This document shows positions 1 to 10,238 of a stretch of DNA of 64,000 nt, piece by piece. The stretch's first letter is position 1; every line of letters begins with the position of its first letter. Source of the DNA: Eremomyces bilateralis CBS 781.70 (lineage: Eukaryota > Ascomycota > Dothideomycetes > Eremomycetales > Eremomycetaceae); contig NW_022985068.1 of the NCBI RefSeq assembly GCF_010015585.1, positions 1,815,911 through 1,879,910 of the forward strand, given 5' to 3'. The notes below the pieces were generated by a model, which was not told the DNA's origin, ran no database searches, and saw only the letters and a list, made by a program, of their open reading frames with translations. The position numbers and the translations under genes were made by a program.

Positions 1-241
1 AGCGTATCTTTCCGATCCATTTCTCGGTTCCCGTGCTGACATCCCTTTCCAGATCCTGTACGCGTACGAAGACGAGATGGGCGAAGACGTCATCGCCAGC
101 CTGGATTTCTGGGGCCGACCGTCGAGCCCGCAGGACGACCACAGCCCGTCGAACACGGAGCAGTTGGTCAAGCAGCAGCCCCCGCCGCAGGTCCCGCGTC
201 ATCATTCATACCAGCAGCAAGTGGTCCCGGGGGTGAGATAA
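1..241 (+). CDS. C-terminal exon of an unidentified protein (partial)
   Basis: The reading frame enters from the left edge. Bases 4-52 look like a 49 bp intron: GTATCT donor, GCTGAC branch at 34-39 and CAG acceptor at 51-52. The exon at 53-241 then encodes 62 residues and a TAA stop. It starts ILYAYEDEMGEDVIAS, passes through a DFWGRP segment, and ends in a Gln/Pro/His-rich low-complexity tail. I do not recognise the family. Only the last exon is visible, so no function can be given. The splice site agrees with fungal consensus and codon use looks coding. Confidence 0.55.
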   Translation, partial: AYLSDPFLGSRADIPFQILYAYEDEMGEDVIASLDFWGRPSSPQDDHSPSNTEQLVKQQPPPQVPRHHSYQQQVVPGVR

Positions 242-1820
242 GGGGGGAGAAGGTTGGGATAATCCAAAAACGTTTTGTTGTGAACTCATAGAGCGTCTGG
301 CCCTCGTTTCTGTTCGCGCGCCGAAGTTCTGGCTTCTGAGTTTCTGCTTTCGCTGTACAATATTAGACGCATATATCCTTCCCGGTTGCGAACTTTCATT
401 TCTTCTGCTCTTGTGTCTCCTTGCGATTTTCAGGATAAAGTGATGCGTCGTGGTCCATTGCTGCACGTCACGAGGGGGACAACAATGCTGCCTAATTGTC
501 GTACGAGTCCAGGGGGGCGGATCGGTGTAGTATGGGAGTGAACAGAGCAGGGCTGAATTCGCGTTTCCTCGATTTGGCTATCATGTTCTGTAGATACGAT
601 GTTGTATGAGGGTTTCAATAGGGACAATCAGATTGGATCGTATCAGGTTGGCCGCCGCCTTCCCAATGGAACAAATGGGTGATTGCCGACTCGTCATTCG
701 TCATGTATCCTCACCAAGGCATCAACATCGAGGGTGCACATTAAGCCGATCATTTTATTCCACTCCGGATGCCGTAGAAGTTCGTTGATTGGCGACTGGA
801 CTGTCGCTGAGCAAAGCCACACCACGCCTTGCGAAATTTGATCAATTGCGACTCACCATATCATTCCCAGAGTGAACGACGTCCTATCCAAATCGACCTA
901 TTGACTAATATATGCCCATTATGATATTGATTGGACCCCCTGTAGTAGAACCAGCACCGCTTCTTCACCATACGCAGCGGCCGATCATTGTTCCTTTACA
1001 ACAGCATGCATCACAATATGTCGGCATCGAGCCTTGCTTCTGAGCCTCTCCTGGCTCTAATGCAGCAATCACATCCATAAACCCGTCGCGTGGCGCTTCC
1101 GCTTCGTGATGCAGACCCCTTTTCACGCAGGATGGGATTGAATAGCCACTGAGCCCTTTTCAGCAGCTGCATAACGACGTTCCCTCCATTGCTTTACTTG
1201 GATCTAGACACCTGTCGTACTCCCCTTAGCCAGACCTCCATAGTCGCATTGGCCCAATCCGGCCGGCGTCCAGAATTTTCAGCTTGTTTACATCTGCAGC
1301 AGAAAATCCGGGTTCAGAACAGGACCGTGTCGTCTTGGCTGGACCTGTTCTGATCACCTGTCCGCCTGTCGTGATCGCGTGGATCAGGTAGAGTAGTGAG
1401 AAGCATTAGTCCTATTAGGGACAAAAATGCAGTGTGACGAGGTTCCCAAATCTTTCTGGCCTTGATTGCTTTCGACCTATCAATAATACACAGGTCCATC
1501 TTCTTGCGGAAAGACACCGGAAAGAATTGTCTGTCTGGTAATGATCCTGCTATCCTCTCAATGTCCACAGGGTTTATCCTGACTTTACTTGCGAGTTTCT
1601 CGAAACCGTGAAGATCTACGTCGGAAGTGTTCAGTCGTGCGATACCAGGGCGGATAGTCTCTTATTTCTGCCTTGTCTTGCCCTTAGTCCGTCCTAGCTA
1701 TTCATCTCATCGCATCTGCAGTACTTTACATCTAAGTTAGACCCGTTTACACCGTGGTATTTGTTTATGAAGTCAACGCATCCCCCCATACGGACCTTGC
1801 AAGTCATTGTAAGCTCCAAA
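242..1820. other. Intergenic, no gene seen
   Basis: This 1.6 kb stretch has only short open frames with non-coding composition. I saw no RNA gene, repeat or transposon remnant. Confidence 0.5.
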
Positions 1821-3111
1821 ATGTCCAGCCCAGTGAAGAAATGCTCTCTCAGCGAGAAGTTACGCACTCCAAAGAAGCATGTCTGTAGCTTCATCCCTCC
1901 ACACATCCTCAGGAGCATTGCTACTTCTGATCGTGCGGACGACGATATGAAGACAGCCGCCCGTACCACGCTGGATAGTATGGGATCCGTTCATGAGCAT
2001 CGCCTGAGTCTGTGTCATCACCACGATCTTGCCATTGAAACACTAATGTTAGTACATACTCACGGGGTTTTCCTTTGCATTTTTTGCCATTATACCACAA
2101 GATCGTTGATGTTGCTGTCCAAGTTGTTGGAGCGCAGCTGAAGTTACTCAATAGACAGCACAGGCGGCCCTAAACGCAGCGGCCCCGGCAACAGTAAAGG
2201 CTCCAGGAGCCCGGACAATCTATGACCTGGGGAATACGAGCAAGCTCCCAGGAAAGGTAGCACGCACTGAAGGCGCAAGCCGCGTCAAAGACCGAGATGT
2301 CAACAACGTCTACGAGGGTTCGGCATTACTCACCAGTTCTACTCCGACATCTTCAGTCGCAACTCTTTGGACGACAAGGGCTACCCCTTGTTTGGCTCCA
2401 TTCATTACCTTAACCCCACCGAACCGCTAGGATTCAACAACGCATATTGGGACGGTGAACGAATGGTATTTGGTGATGGCGACGGGATTGTTTTCCACGG
2501 TATGTTGGGCTCCTTCGCCTGTGAGAGGATTTAACGGTTTGAAAGGAATATGCAACTCCCTCGACGTGATTGCTCACGAACTCACACACGGCCTCACCCA
2601 GTTCACTGCCAATTTTGAATATGAAGGGGAATCCGGTGCATTGAATGAAAGCATGTCCGACGTCTTCGCCTGCATGGTCGAGCAGAAGCAAATGAATCAA
2701 ACGGTCCACCAAGCTGACTGGCTGATCGGACAAACCATCTTCCCCGTAGCTTTCAAGGGCACCGCCTTGCGATCTCTGAAAGACCCTGGAAATGCCTACG
2801 TGAACGACCCCGTCTTAGGCACCGATCCCCAACCGAAGGACTACGCCAGCCGGTAACAAGGTGCCGATGATAACGGCGGCGTCCACATCAATTCTGGTAT
2901 CCCTAACCATGCATTCTATCTAGCCGCCAAAGCTGTCGGTGGTTACTCGTGGGAAAAGGTGGGAAAGGTCTGGTACGACGCGCTCACGAGCGAGTCAGTC
3001 AAGCCAACGTCCACATTCAAGCAGTTTTCGGAATTGACGGTCCATGTCGCGAGCAAGCATGATTGCGTGGATGAGGTAACGCAGGCGTGGAAAACGGTCA
3101 GCGTTGTATGA
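1821..3111 (+). pseudogene. Broken M4 (thermolysin-like) metallopeptidase gene
   Basis: The pieces read as one M4 neutral peptidase. Exon 1 from ATG 1821 carries VCSFIPPHILRSIA, the usual N-terminus of small M4 enzymes. From 2155 the frame gives ARTIYDLGNTSKLPGK. A one-base deletion near 2320 shifts the frame, and the sequence continues through FNNAYWDGERMVFGDGDG. A 46 bp intron at 2500-2545 follows, then DVIAHELTHG (zinc and catalytic site) and GALNESMSDVF (third zinc ligand). The codon after DYASR is TAA (2854-2856), where the family has Tyr. Beyond it the frame resumes with DDNGGVHINSGIPNHAF (catalytic His) and runs to TGA at 3109-3111. The first intron (acceptor near 2154) has no clear donor. 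All catalytic motifs survive, so decay looks recent. M4 peptidases are mainly bacterial, with scattered fungal members. Confidence 0.8.
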
Positions 3112-3573
3112 GTGGACCAGCACCTGGACACGGTTTGCGTAGACACCTGTCGCTGAACTTTTGCTTGATGAGAACGAGAAGATGGGCGACATGATGAAGA
3201 CGGTCAAGGGCTGGGGATTTTAATCCACGGTATTTACATCCCTTGCAAAGGAGGATACACCAACCATATCGGAGCAGGGAGGTTGTATTGCGTTTATTTT
3301 GAATGGGAATATTCCAATAAGTCACCATGGAAAGGCACTTGATGAAATCAGCACAGGCACGATGGCTAATAGAATGGAGTTGGACAAGCTTGAAACTCTA
3401 AGGTAGCAAGGAAGCGAAATAGTTCAGGCCCATCGTGAGGTATAAGAAGTCGCTTGAGATTGATAGATGCAAGAATTGACGGTGGCAGTGTCGTGACTCA
3501 AGAGCTATAAGCGACGGGAACAGGAGAAACAGTATTCATACCCCTGATCTACCTATATAGACGCGAAAAATGA
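3112..3573. other. Intergenic, no gene seen
   Basis: Between the peptidase relic and the converging hydrolase gene. No feature recognised. Confidence 0.5.
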
Positions 3574-4408
3574 TCATAATCTTGAGTCTATCGTCATGCC
3601 CGTCGCCCTATTATCGAAGCTGGTCACAAATCGCTTCACTATATCCGCATACTCCTGGGTCCGCGGAACCGTATGCTGCCACGGATGACCGACGATTTCC
3701 ACATTGGAACAGCGGCTCATAAGAAATTCCTGACGCTCGCGAAAGAACTCCTGTGCCTCCCACTCTTTCTTCCCATATAATGCCAGCGTCGGGGTGATGA
3801 CCTTGTTCTCTTCTCCGGCTTCGGGGTAAAACAGCCAGAAGATTTCTGGGGACGGGTACCGATAGGGGTTGCCGGAGAACATGATGAGAAAGTCGAGGGG
3901 TGGATGGTCAACTGGGAGATATTTTCTAACCAGAGGATGATCCCTTCTACTGGGTTCTAGCATCGCTGCTAATGATGCTGCCGCACAGCCTCCTGAATCG
4001 CGTTGTCAGCGCCGGTGGACCCTTCTGATGATAATGGATCATCGAAGTTGAACGGTATCGGAACGCATCCGTTGTATCTCACGTACCCTGGCTAAATCCG
4101 ACGACCCCAACAAAAGGCCCTTTCTCCCTCAACGTCGCGCCCCAAAGCTCCATCGCCTGGTCAATCCCGGAATGTTCTTTGGCGTCGTCATCGGTTTCCC
4201 ACCAGCTTCGCTCTTCATCCCCCTCTTGCCAGTCCGCTTGCCGTGCCTGTATATACGCAGTCCCGGATATGTCGCATGGTGCGGTGAGGAACACAAATTC
4301 ATATCTGAGCGGAGAGAGCGTCTCGACGATGGTGGCCATACGACGCTCGAATACGCGGCCGGATTGCGCGACGCCGTGGAGGGCGAGAATCTTCTGGGGA
4401 GGGGCCAT
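3574..4408 (-). CDS. FSH1-family serine hydrolase
   Basis: Two exons, 4408-4087 and 3992-3574, joined across a 94 bp intron (GTACGTGAG donor, TTCAG acceptor), encode 246 residues. The join restores the nucleophile elbow GFSQGGCAAAS, so the donor must lie inside the Gly codon. Other family features are the N-terminal KILALHGVAQSGRVFERR strand and oxyanion region, the WWETDDD segment, and the late HPWQHTVPR carrying the likely catalytic His. The protein is an alpha/beta-hydrolase of the FSH1 (serine hydrolase 1) type. Substrates are mostly unknown, though relatives act as thioesterases or hydrolases in fungal secondary metabolism. The frame stays open upstream to a TTG codon, but the first ATG is at 4408. 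It is isolated from other metabolic genes here. Confidence 0.82.
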
Positions 4409-6096
4409 GGCTTCCCAAAACCGTGTTTTTGAACTGTTTTCGGTGCGGTGCACCAATGGATTTATGTTTCAACCCATGTTTGCCATTGGAGTCAGGAATT
4501 AATGATATTTGATGGTGAGAGAGAAGTCCGAGATAATCATCAACGGCCCGAGGTTTCCCGAGCTATCAGTTGTCTTAGTACCGAAAGTCCGAGTCGCACT
4601 CCTTATTCGCGTTGCGGTAAGACTAGCAAAAGCTTAATTCGAGGTAACTAACTTAGTCATGGGGCACTTATGACTTAACGTCTACTTCGTATAGTTAGAC
4701 ACAAGTCCATTAGTTAACTGACACAAGAACTATTACCAATACCTCGAGGATGTTCGACCTGAATATTCATGCCATAAATTATCTGGGCAATCATGTCAGT
4801 CGCAGGATTTTACATTCGTATGGGGAAGGGTTCTTCGCACAATCGACTGTCAGACTTGGGCTCCAAATTATACAGGCATCTCAAGCATAAAGCAACAAAT
4901 GATTTCCGTTACTACCAGTACAGTACAGGTGGTCTACCGTCTACGTTTGCATGAAAGACTATTCATTATATCATTGCACTCACTGACTTTGAAAACTTCA
5001 ACACAAGTGCTCCAATATCAATTTGAAGGGAAGTTTCCAGATCACCCTTTGGACCCCCCCGAATGCTCTAGCTCCTTTTCTTGTCTACTGCTTGCTATTG
5101 CACATCCAGTGAGCAGATTGATGCAGAATTGAAATCTTATAATTTCCGTCAAATTCGTCAACGGTCCTAGAATCAGCACCACCCATAATCGCAGCGGACT
5201 TCCGGGACATAGTGCCGCCTGAACCGTAAGCTGGTTGGGCAAGCTTCAAACACGTTGTGGTACATGTTTGCACGATTCCATAGCGGTCGGTCAATTTTTC
5301 TGAGCTGTTGTAAGCTCTGTATACGTTTCCCTTCCTGCAACACGCCGACCCAATCAAGATTCCTGCATAGGATTACGTTCGACCGCAAGTACTGCTCATT
5401 GTAGGAGAAGGCCGCTAACAGCGATAATATCTAGAGGAGATATGCCCTCAGGCCCCAATTCACATAGTTAGGTCCGCACCAGACTGTCTAATGTGTAGTA
5501 CTTTCAGTGTCTCTTTAAATGGATAATGGGAGAGAGTAGGCTTCTAAATCGAAATTAATTCAGTCAGCATGATAGGAGATCCTGCAAAGGCACTCTTCGC
5601 CCTTGTGACGGAGGAATAGTTTACACTTTTGTCTGCAGCGAAATTGGTGCGGTGAGTGAGGTGCGGTTGTCCTTTCACTTTGTGATTGCCGTTTTGGGAC
5701 ACGCCCCTAAACCTGATTTGGCACGCTAACCGCATTTAGAATGGAAACATCTTCAATGACAGGTGCTAATGTCTTCTATACACATGCTTCTGTACACGTG
5801 CTTCAGTTGCAGCATTTATTCCCGGTTTCTTTCATACTGGCTCGATAATACAGTTGCAACGCAATACAGGTATTCGTACACAAAAAAGCCTGGAGTGACA
5901 GTGATAATGGTGAGACAATCTACGCCCTCTACGAGAACCTAGAGAATGGCCTCGAGTCTTGCCTTGGTGATGTTGCCCGTGTGGAGGTGTTAAATCGTCC
6001 TCGTCTCCAGTCTGCGGATTTGGAATCTTTCCCCTTATTCATATTGCCGTGACCAGCGTGGTAGTGCATCTTCTTTCTTCGGCGGGTTCGGAGTCT
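4409..6096. other. Intergenic, no gene seen
   Basis: About 1.7 kb with moderately raised A+T and only short random frames. It could hold a strongly decayed element, but no coding or terminal-repeat trace is readable by eye. Confidence 0.45.
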
Positions 6097-7566
6097 TTAC
6101 GTTCCACGTCCATGATCCCCACGATGCCCACGTTGTCCGTGATTCCCACGTTGTCCGTGATTCCCTTGATCCCCATGGTGCCCAGGTTGTCCAGGTTGCG
6201 CATTCTGCCCCTGCTGTCCATGATGCTTCTGCTTTTCGTGCTGCGCCTTATCACCGGATTGTCCTTGCTTTTTCGCAGTTTGCTCTGGTTGCTTCGCCTT
6301 ATCACCGGATTGTCCTTGCTTTTTGGCAGTTTGCTCTGGATGCTTCGCCTTACCACCGGACTGTCCTTGATTTTTGGCAGTTTGCTCTGGATGCTTCGCC
6401 TTACCACCGGACTGTCCTTGATTTTTGGCAGTTTGCTCTGGACGTTTCGCCTTATCACCAGATTGTCCTTGCTTCTTGGCAGTTTTCTCTTGTTGCTTCG
6501 TCTTATCACCGGATTCCCCTTGCTTCTTGGCAGGTTTCTCTCGTTGCTTCGCCTTATCGCCGGATTGTCCTTGCTTTTTGGTAGCTTTTTCTTGCTCCTT
6601 CGCCTTCTGCACTTGGAGTTTCTTGAGATGTGCATCTTTCGCTAACTGGGTCATGGCCCTCTTGACGATCACCATGAGCCTCTCCTCCATTACCAGTCCT
6701 TTCATGCCTTCGGATTGGCCTTCGATCCGAGCGGCTACGAACTTCCAAAAGTGTCGCTTGCTTTTCTCGCCAGCTCGTTTCTCGCCGAGTATCCACCTGA
6801 CCCGTGAATCATCCGCTTCGGTTCCTATTGTCTTGATTCCTGGGTGCATACGAAACTGCTTCGCCATCTCCCATAGTTGTGTCTGCCCACGTTTCTGGGG
6901 CAGCGGCTGCTTCGCCGCCTTGTCCAGTCCCAGAACCGTAGCGCTTTTCACAACCCAACATTCCAAGTAAGTCCCAGGAAGTGTCGTGGGTCTCTTCTTT
7001 TGCGAAATCCGCTTCGTGTCTCGTACAGCAAGGTGTGTGGCATATCGTTCCATCGAAGACCTGGCTTCCGGAGAGACAGTGCTGGATTTGCAAGTTTTTT
7101 CGACGGCCTTTTTAGCATTTTTCGTACGATCGAAGTTCCGCTCCAGACGATCTGAAGTGACCGCTGTCTTGTCGAAGTAGCTAATATAATTCGACATCTG
7201 CGTCGAGATGAACTGAAGGTGGGACAGGCAATCGGATACATCGCCTTTCCCTTTCATGGCAAACATCACTATTTTCACCACATGCATATTCTGGTATTTA
7301 TCCAGTTCTGCCTTCACCAGTTCCAGGGCTCTTCGACATTTTGTAATGTAAAACTCGAGCTTTTTTCTCGGCCTCTGATTGTTGGGGTGGTTTAAGAACG
7401 ATTTCTTATCTTTGTACAACCGCTTGACTTCTTCGAGGTTGATCGTCACGGACTCGGTTTCTATTCCTGCTTGCTCGAAATCCGAGCCGGCATGCGCGCA
7501 GCCATTGATGATCTTATAGGCAATTTGCAAGGCCGTGACGATGTCTCCAAACGCGGGTGCAGCCAT
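6097..7566 (-). CDS. STAND-like helical N-terminus with 17-residue repeats and Gly-X-X tail
   Basis: A single exon of 489 residues from ATG 7566; the frame runs further upstream, but MAAPAFGDIVTALQ is the natural start. Residues 1 to about 190 are alpha-helical and resemble the N-terminal domains (HeLo-like, PigL_N-like) that head fungal STAND/NLR proteins. That resemblance is from pattern only. Residues about 190-320 are basic and unidentified. Seven tandem 17-residue units follow, of the form EQTAKKQGQSGDKAKQP. The C-terminus is a His/Gln/Gly-rich stretch of repeated G-X-X triplets ending HGRGT. No NB-ARC, NACHT, ankyrin or WD40 domain follows, so this is a stand-alone head with a repetitive tail. 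The function is unknown; a role in non-self recognition would be speculation. Confidence 0.65.
   Translation of the reverse strand: MAAPAFGDIVTALQIAYKIINGCAHAGSDFEQAGIETESVTINLEEVKRLYKDKKSFLNHPNNQRPRKKLEFYITKCRRALELVKAELDKYQNMHVVKIVMFAMKGKGDVSDCLSHLQFISTQMSNYISYFDKTAVTSDRLERNFDRTKNAKKAVEKTCKSSTVSPEARSSMERYATHLAVRDTKRISQKKRPTTLPGTYLECWVVKSATVLGLDKAAKQPLPQKRGQTQLWEMAKQFRMHPGIKTIGTEADDSRVRWILGEKRAGEKSKRHFWKFVAARIEGQSEGMKGLVMEERLMVIVKRAMTQLAKDAHLKKLQVQKAKEQEKATKKQGQSGDKAKQREKPAKKQGESGDKTKQQEKTAKKQGQSGDKAKRPEQTAKNQGQSGGKAKHPEQTAKNQGQSGGKAKHPEQTAKKQGQSGDKAKQPEQTAKKQGQSGDKAQHEKQKHHGQQGQNAQPGQPGHHGDQGNHGQRGNHGQRGHRGDHGRGT
6235..6591 (-). repeat. Seven tandem 51 bp coding repeats
   Basis: Seven consecutive 51 bp units keep the reading frame and encode 17-residue units of consensus EQTAKKQGQSGDKAK plus two variable residues. 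The two central copies are identical in protein (KNQGQSGGKAKHP variant), which suggests recent duplication or gene conversion. The outer copies have diverged (EKATKK, EKPAKK). Confidence 0.9.
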
Positions 7567-9218
7567 TGTGAAAAAGGACAGTAGACAAGAACCAGCGACT
7601 AGGTATTTGAAAGGACAATTGGACAACCGGCTGAAAGGTAAAAGCTGCTGGTTAAAAGGACAGGCTGTACGCGACGACATATATAGCACGTACGCATCGT
7701 GAATTCAAGATCCGAGCTTACCCGCCTGTTCAATGCTTCAGCCTCAGCCAGCTAGTAGATCATCCATGCCAAGTTGGAGATGGACTTTCGGTGTAGGAAA
7801 ACAATGCCTCACTAGAGAGGGGGCTGAGCAAGCAATCCCCTCACAAGCCACAACTGAAGCTTCCTCTTGCCTCGAGCCATAACGAACTTGGTTAGCCTCG
7901 CTGCAGCAGGTTGGGGACAACGATCATGTGGTTGGGGCAGTGATTTTGTCCAGCACGCAATATTCAAGCTGTTCAGAAGACATCGTATGAAAATCCGAGA
8001 TTTAGACGCACTGGGGGTGAATTGCAAAGGGGCTGAGAAGTCATAGGTCGGTGGTGGTGGCCATGCTGCTTGCATCGTTAACATAATATTCTCAGTGCCT
8101 ATATTGACATTCTCTTCATGGAATTGGAGACGAAGCGCCTCTAACGTGGCGTCTTCAGAACGACGTCCTTCATCATAGCGATGATATGAAAGATTAAAGG
8201 GCATGTGCAAAGTGAGCAGAGGAAGAGATTGAGATATGCATATACGTGGTTATGCCTCAGGCTATCATCTGTCATTGTCGGCCACGGGTGAGCAAGGCAT
8301 GGAGGGTCTCCCGCAGGCCGCAGAGCACCCAGCCGCACCACCTCACAGCCCCGACCTACTCTACCAGCCACATGGAGTCATATGTAGTACGTCAACAAAA
8401 CCCTCCACTCACGGGATGTTCAGTTTCAGCCCATCGAATAAGAATCATTATGTATAGTTTCATGTTTGGAATCCTACATATACTAGGACGAGTGTTCGAT
8501 ATGAGACTTGTCAGGTAGATGGTCTTTAATCGATAATAATGCTAATAACAGCTCAGATCGAAAGATTTCCCAGTTACGAAATCATTGATCCTGTCACGGA
8601 TGATGCCCTAACTCGGGCTTATGCCCCTAGATTCAAACAGATTCTTTCAACAGGACTTCGGACTTCGGTACGTACCTTGTTTGAGGTTTCCAGAGTTGGG
8701 ATCTCTCACTAGCCGCGGATGTCGATCATGGTTCGTCTGGTTCTCGATGGCTGGGGTCATTAATTGATTTCGCCGCGAATCAGAACGACATGAAACGTAC
8801 CAGAGTGTTGATCAGAGGGGAGAACTGGCCAGGCCAGCTCGTCTGCCCTGTAAATTAACTCTTTTATATGAAGTCGACACCGCTAAACACATTATTCTAG
8901 TTGCCCTAACCTATCTCATTGGTGCATGCTCGCCAGTTTCATATTGACGTCTTGGCCGTGATATGGATAACACCTGCCAGTCTGATTCCTGACGATGGAT
9001 ACTAGTGCCGTTCTGACGAGAGATGAGCAGTGTGATTATCACCCCAGACGTAATTTCTTGGGACAATATGAGCCCTTGGTTTCTGCTAAGAGCTGCAATG
9101 TATTTTAAAGGGTATGGGAATCACATGTAGAGAATATAAGCAGGGTCCTGCCAACTACGGTTGCTATTTCGAAGTCGACTTCCGGTTCAATTCACGATAT
9201 AGCCCAAATCTGTGCACA
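7567..9218. other. Intergenic, no gene seen
   Basis: About 1.65 kb. The longest frame, on the minus strand at 8210-7812, has no recognisable domain and is not convincing as a gene. A TATA-like site lies at 9135. Confidence 0.45.
9135..9140 (+). promoter_or_regulatory. TATA-like site of the secreted-protein gene
   Basis: TATAAG lies about 80 bases before the ATG at 9219, at a plausible distance for a fungal core promoter. Sequence match only. Confidence 0.35.
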
Positions 9219-10107
9219 ATGCTGGCCATTCCGTGCCTCGTTTCCATACTTGCACTGGCGTGCAGCGCAACGCCAGTCCCTGACCTCGATCCCCAACCCC
9301 TCGAGATTGAACCTAAATCCGAAGGAAGGCTTGAGGCTCGACAGGCCGCAAATTTTGGACCTCGTGTCCACATGGGCCCGACCAAATCCGGCGCGGATAT
9401 CATCGGATTGAGCACCGTCTTCAAACCTGGCTACCCGCCGGCGAACCCTACTAAGTTCCTCGCCCTTTGGCCTGGAGTCTGGAACCCATACAGCATCAAA
9501 TCGGACCTAGTTCAGTCTGTCATTAGCAGCCATGACCAGGCCTATATGACATCCTTCTGCGGAGCGAAGCGCGGCCAATGGTGCTTACAGCCATACGTGC
9601 TGTCAGGATGGAAACCCCTGACGATCCAAAATGGATATGCCATTGACGGCAGCGACGAGATTGAGATCATCTATGAGAAAGCGACATCCGGAAAAGGAAC
9701 ATGGAAACAATCCTTGACAAATTTGAGTAAAGGGAAGAAATATCCAGAATACTCAGCTGGAAGCGCTGCTGGAACAACGTAAGTGACACTTCTCGTTCTA
9801 CAGGCCACGGCCAGTGTTCGAAGAGCCTTTTGCTCGGAAGAAGCGCGAACAAAGGTTAACGTGTCCAAGTTTCGAGACCGGAACCGAGATGCAAGGGAGC
9901 AATCGTGGATCTGCAGACACTCAAGTATACCGAAATCTGACACTGACGCTGCGGGTTGCGGACCCAACGTTCGCTCGGACGTATTCGAAAGACCCCAAGG
10001 TCGTCGCGAACGCGCCAGTAACTCCGGATGGGGGGAAAACTTGGGTGTTCGACCAAATAGAAATCCCGGCCATGCTGCCTGGCACGACATTCAAGCCTGC
10101 CAACTAA
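9219..10107 (+). CDS. Small secreted protein of unknown function
   Basis: Exon 1 is 9219-9778 and exon 2 most likely 9855-10107, giving 270 residues. The N-terminus MLAIPCLVSILALACSA is a clear signal peptide, followed by a Pro/acidic stretch and an EARQ site typical of fungal propeptides. The mature part holds FGPRVHMGPTKSG, AYMTSFCGAKRGQWC and, in exon 2, YRNLTLTLRVADPTF and KTWVFDQIEIP. This gives a beta-rich look like other uncharacterised fungal extracellular proteins. The donor GTAAGT at 9779 is strong. An AG at 9854 (76 bp intron) and another at 9803 (25 bp) both keep the frame. I prefer 9854 because 25 bp is below normal fungal intron length and the longer intron removes a poorly conserved-looking stretch. 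The function cannot be told. Confidence 0.7.
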
Positions 10108-10238
10108 AGCGGGAGATGCACCGGTATCGTTCAGAGGAAGAAAAGTTTGAACTCACTACCATTGTCATATATAGCCTTGAGTGGTCTTGCAGAGCCTTTG
10201 AATATGAAATGAGACTTAGCTGCGTTGAAAATGGCTCA

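Noticed and set aside
6235-6591. Regular 51 bp repeats that could suggest a CRISPR-like array
   Set aside because: The repeats are contiguous without spacers, keep a reading frame, and lie in a eukaryotic gene.
6049-6645. Leu/Ser-rich plus-strand frame that looks like a membrane protein
   Set aside because: Antisense product of the 51 bp repeats of the STAND-like gene.
7812-8210. 132-residue minus-strand frame
   Set aside because: No domain, mixed composition and no supporting promoter or splice pattern; probably chance.
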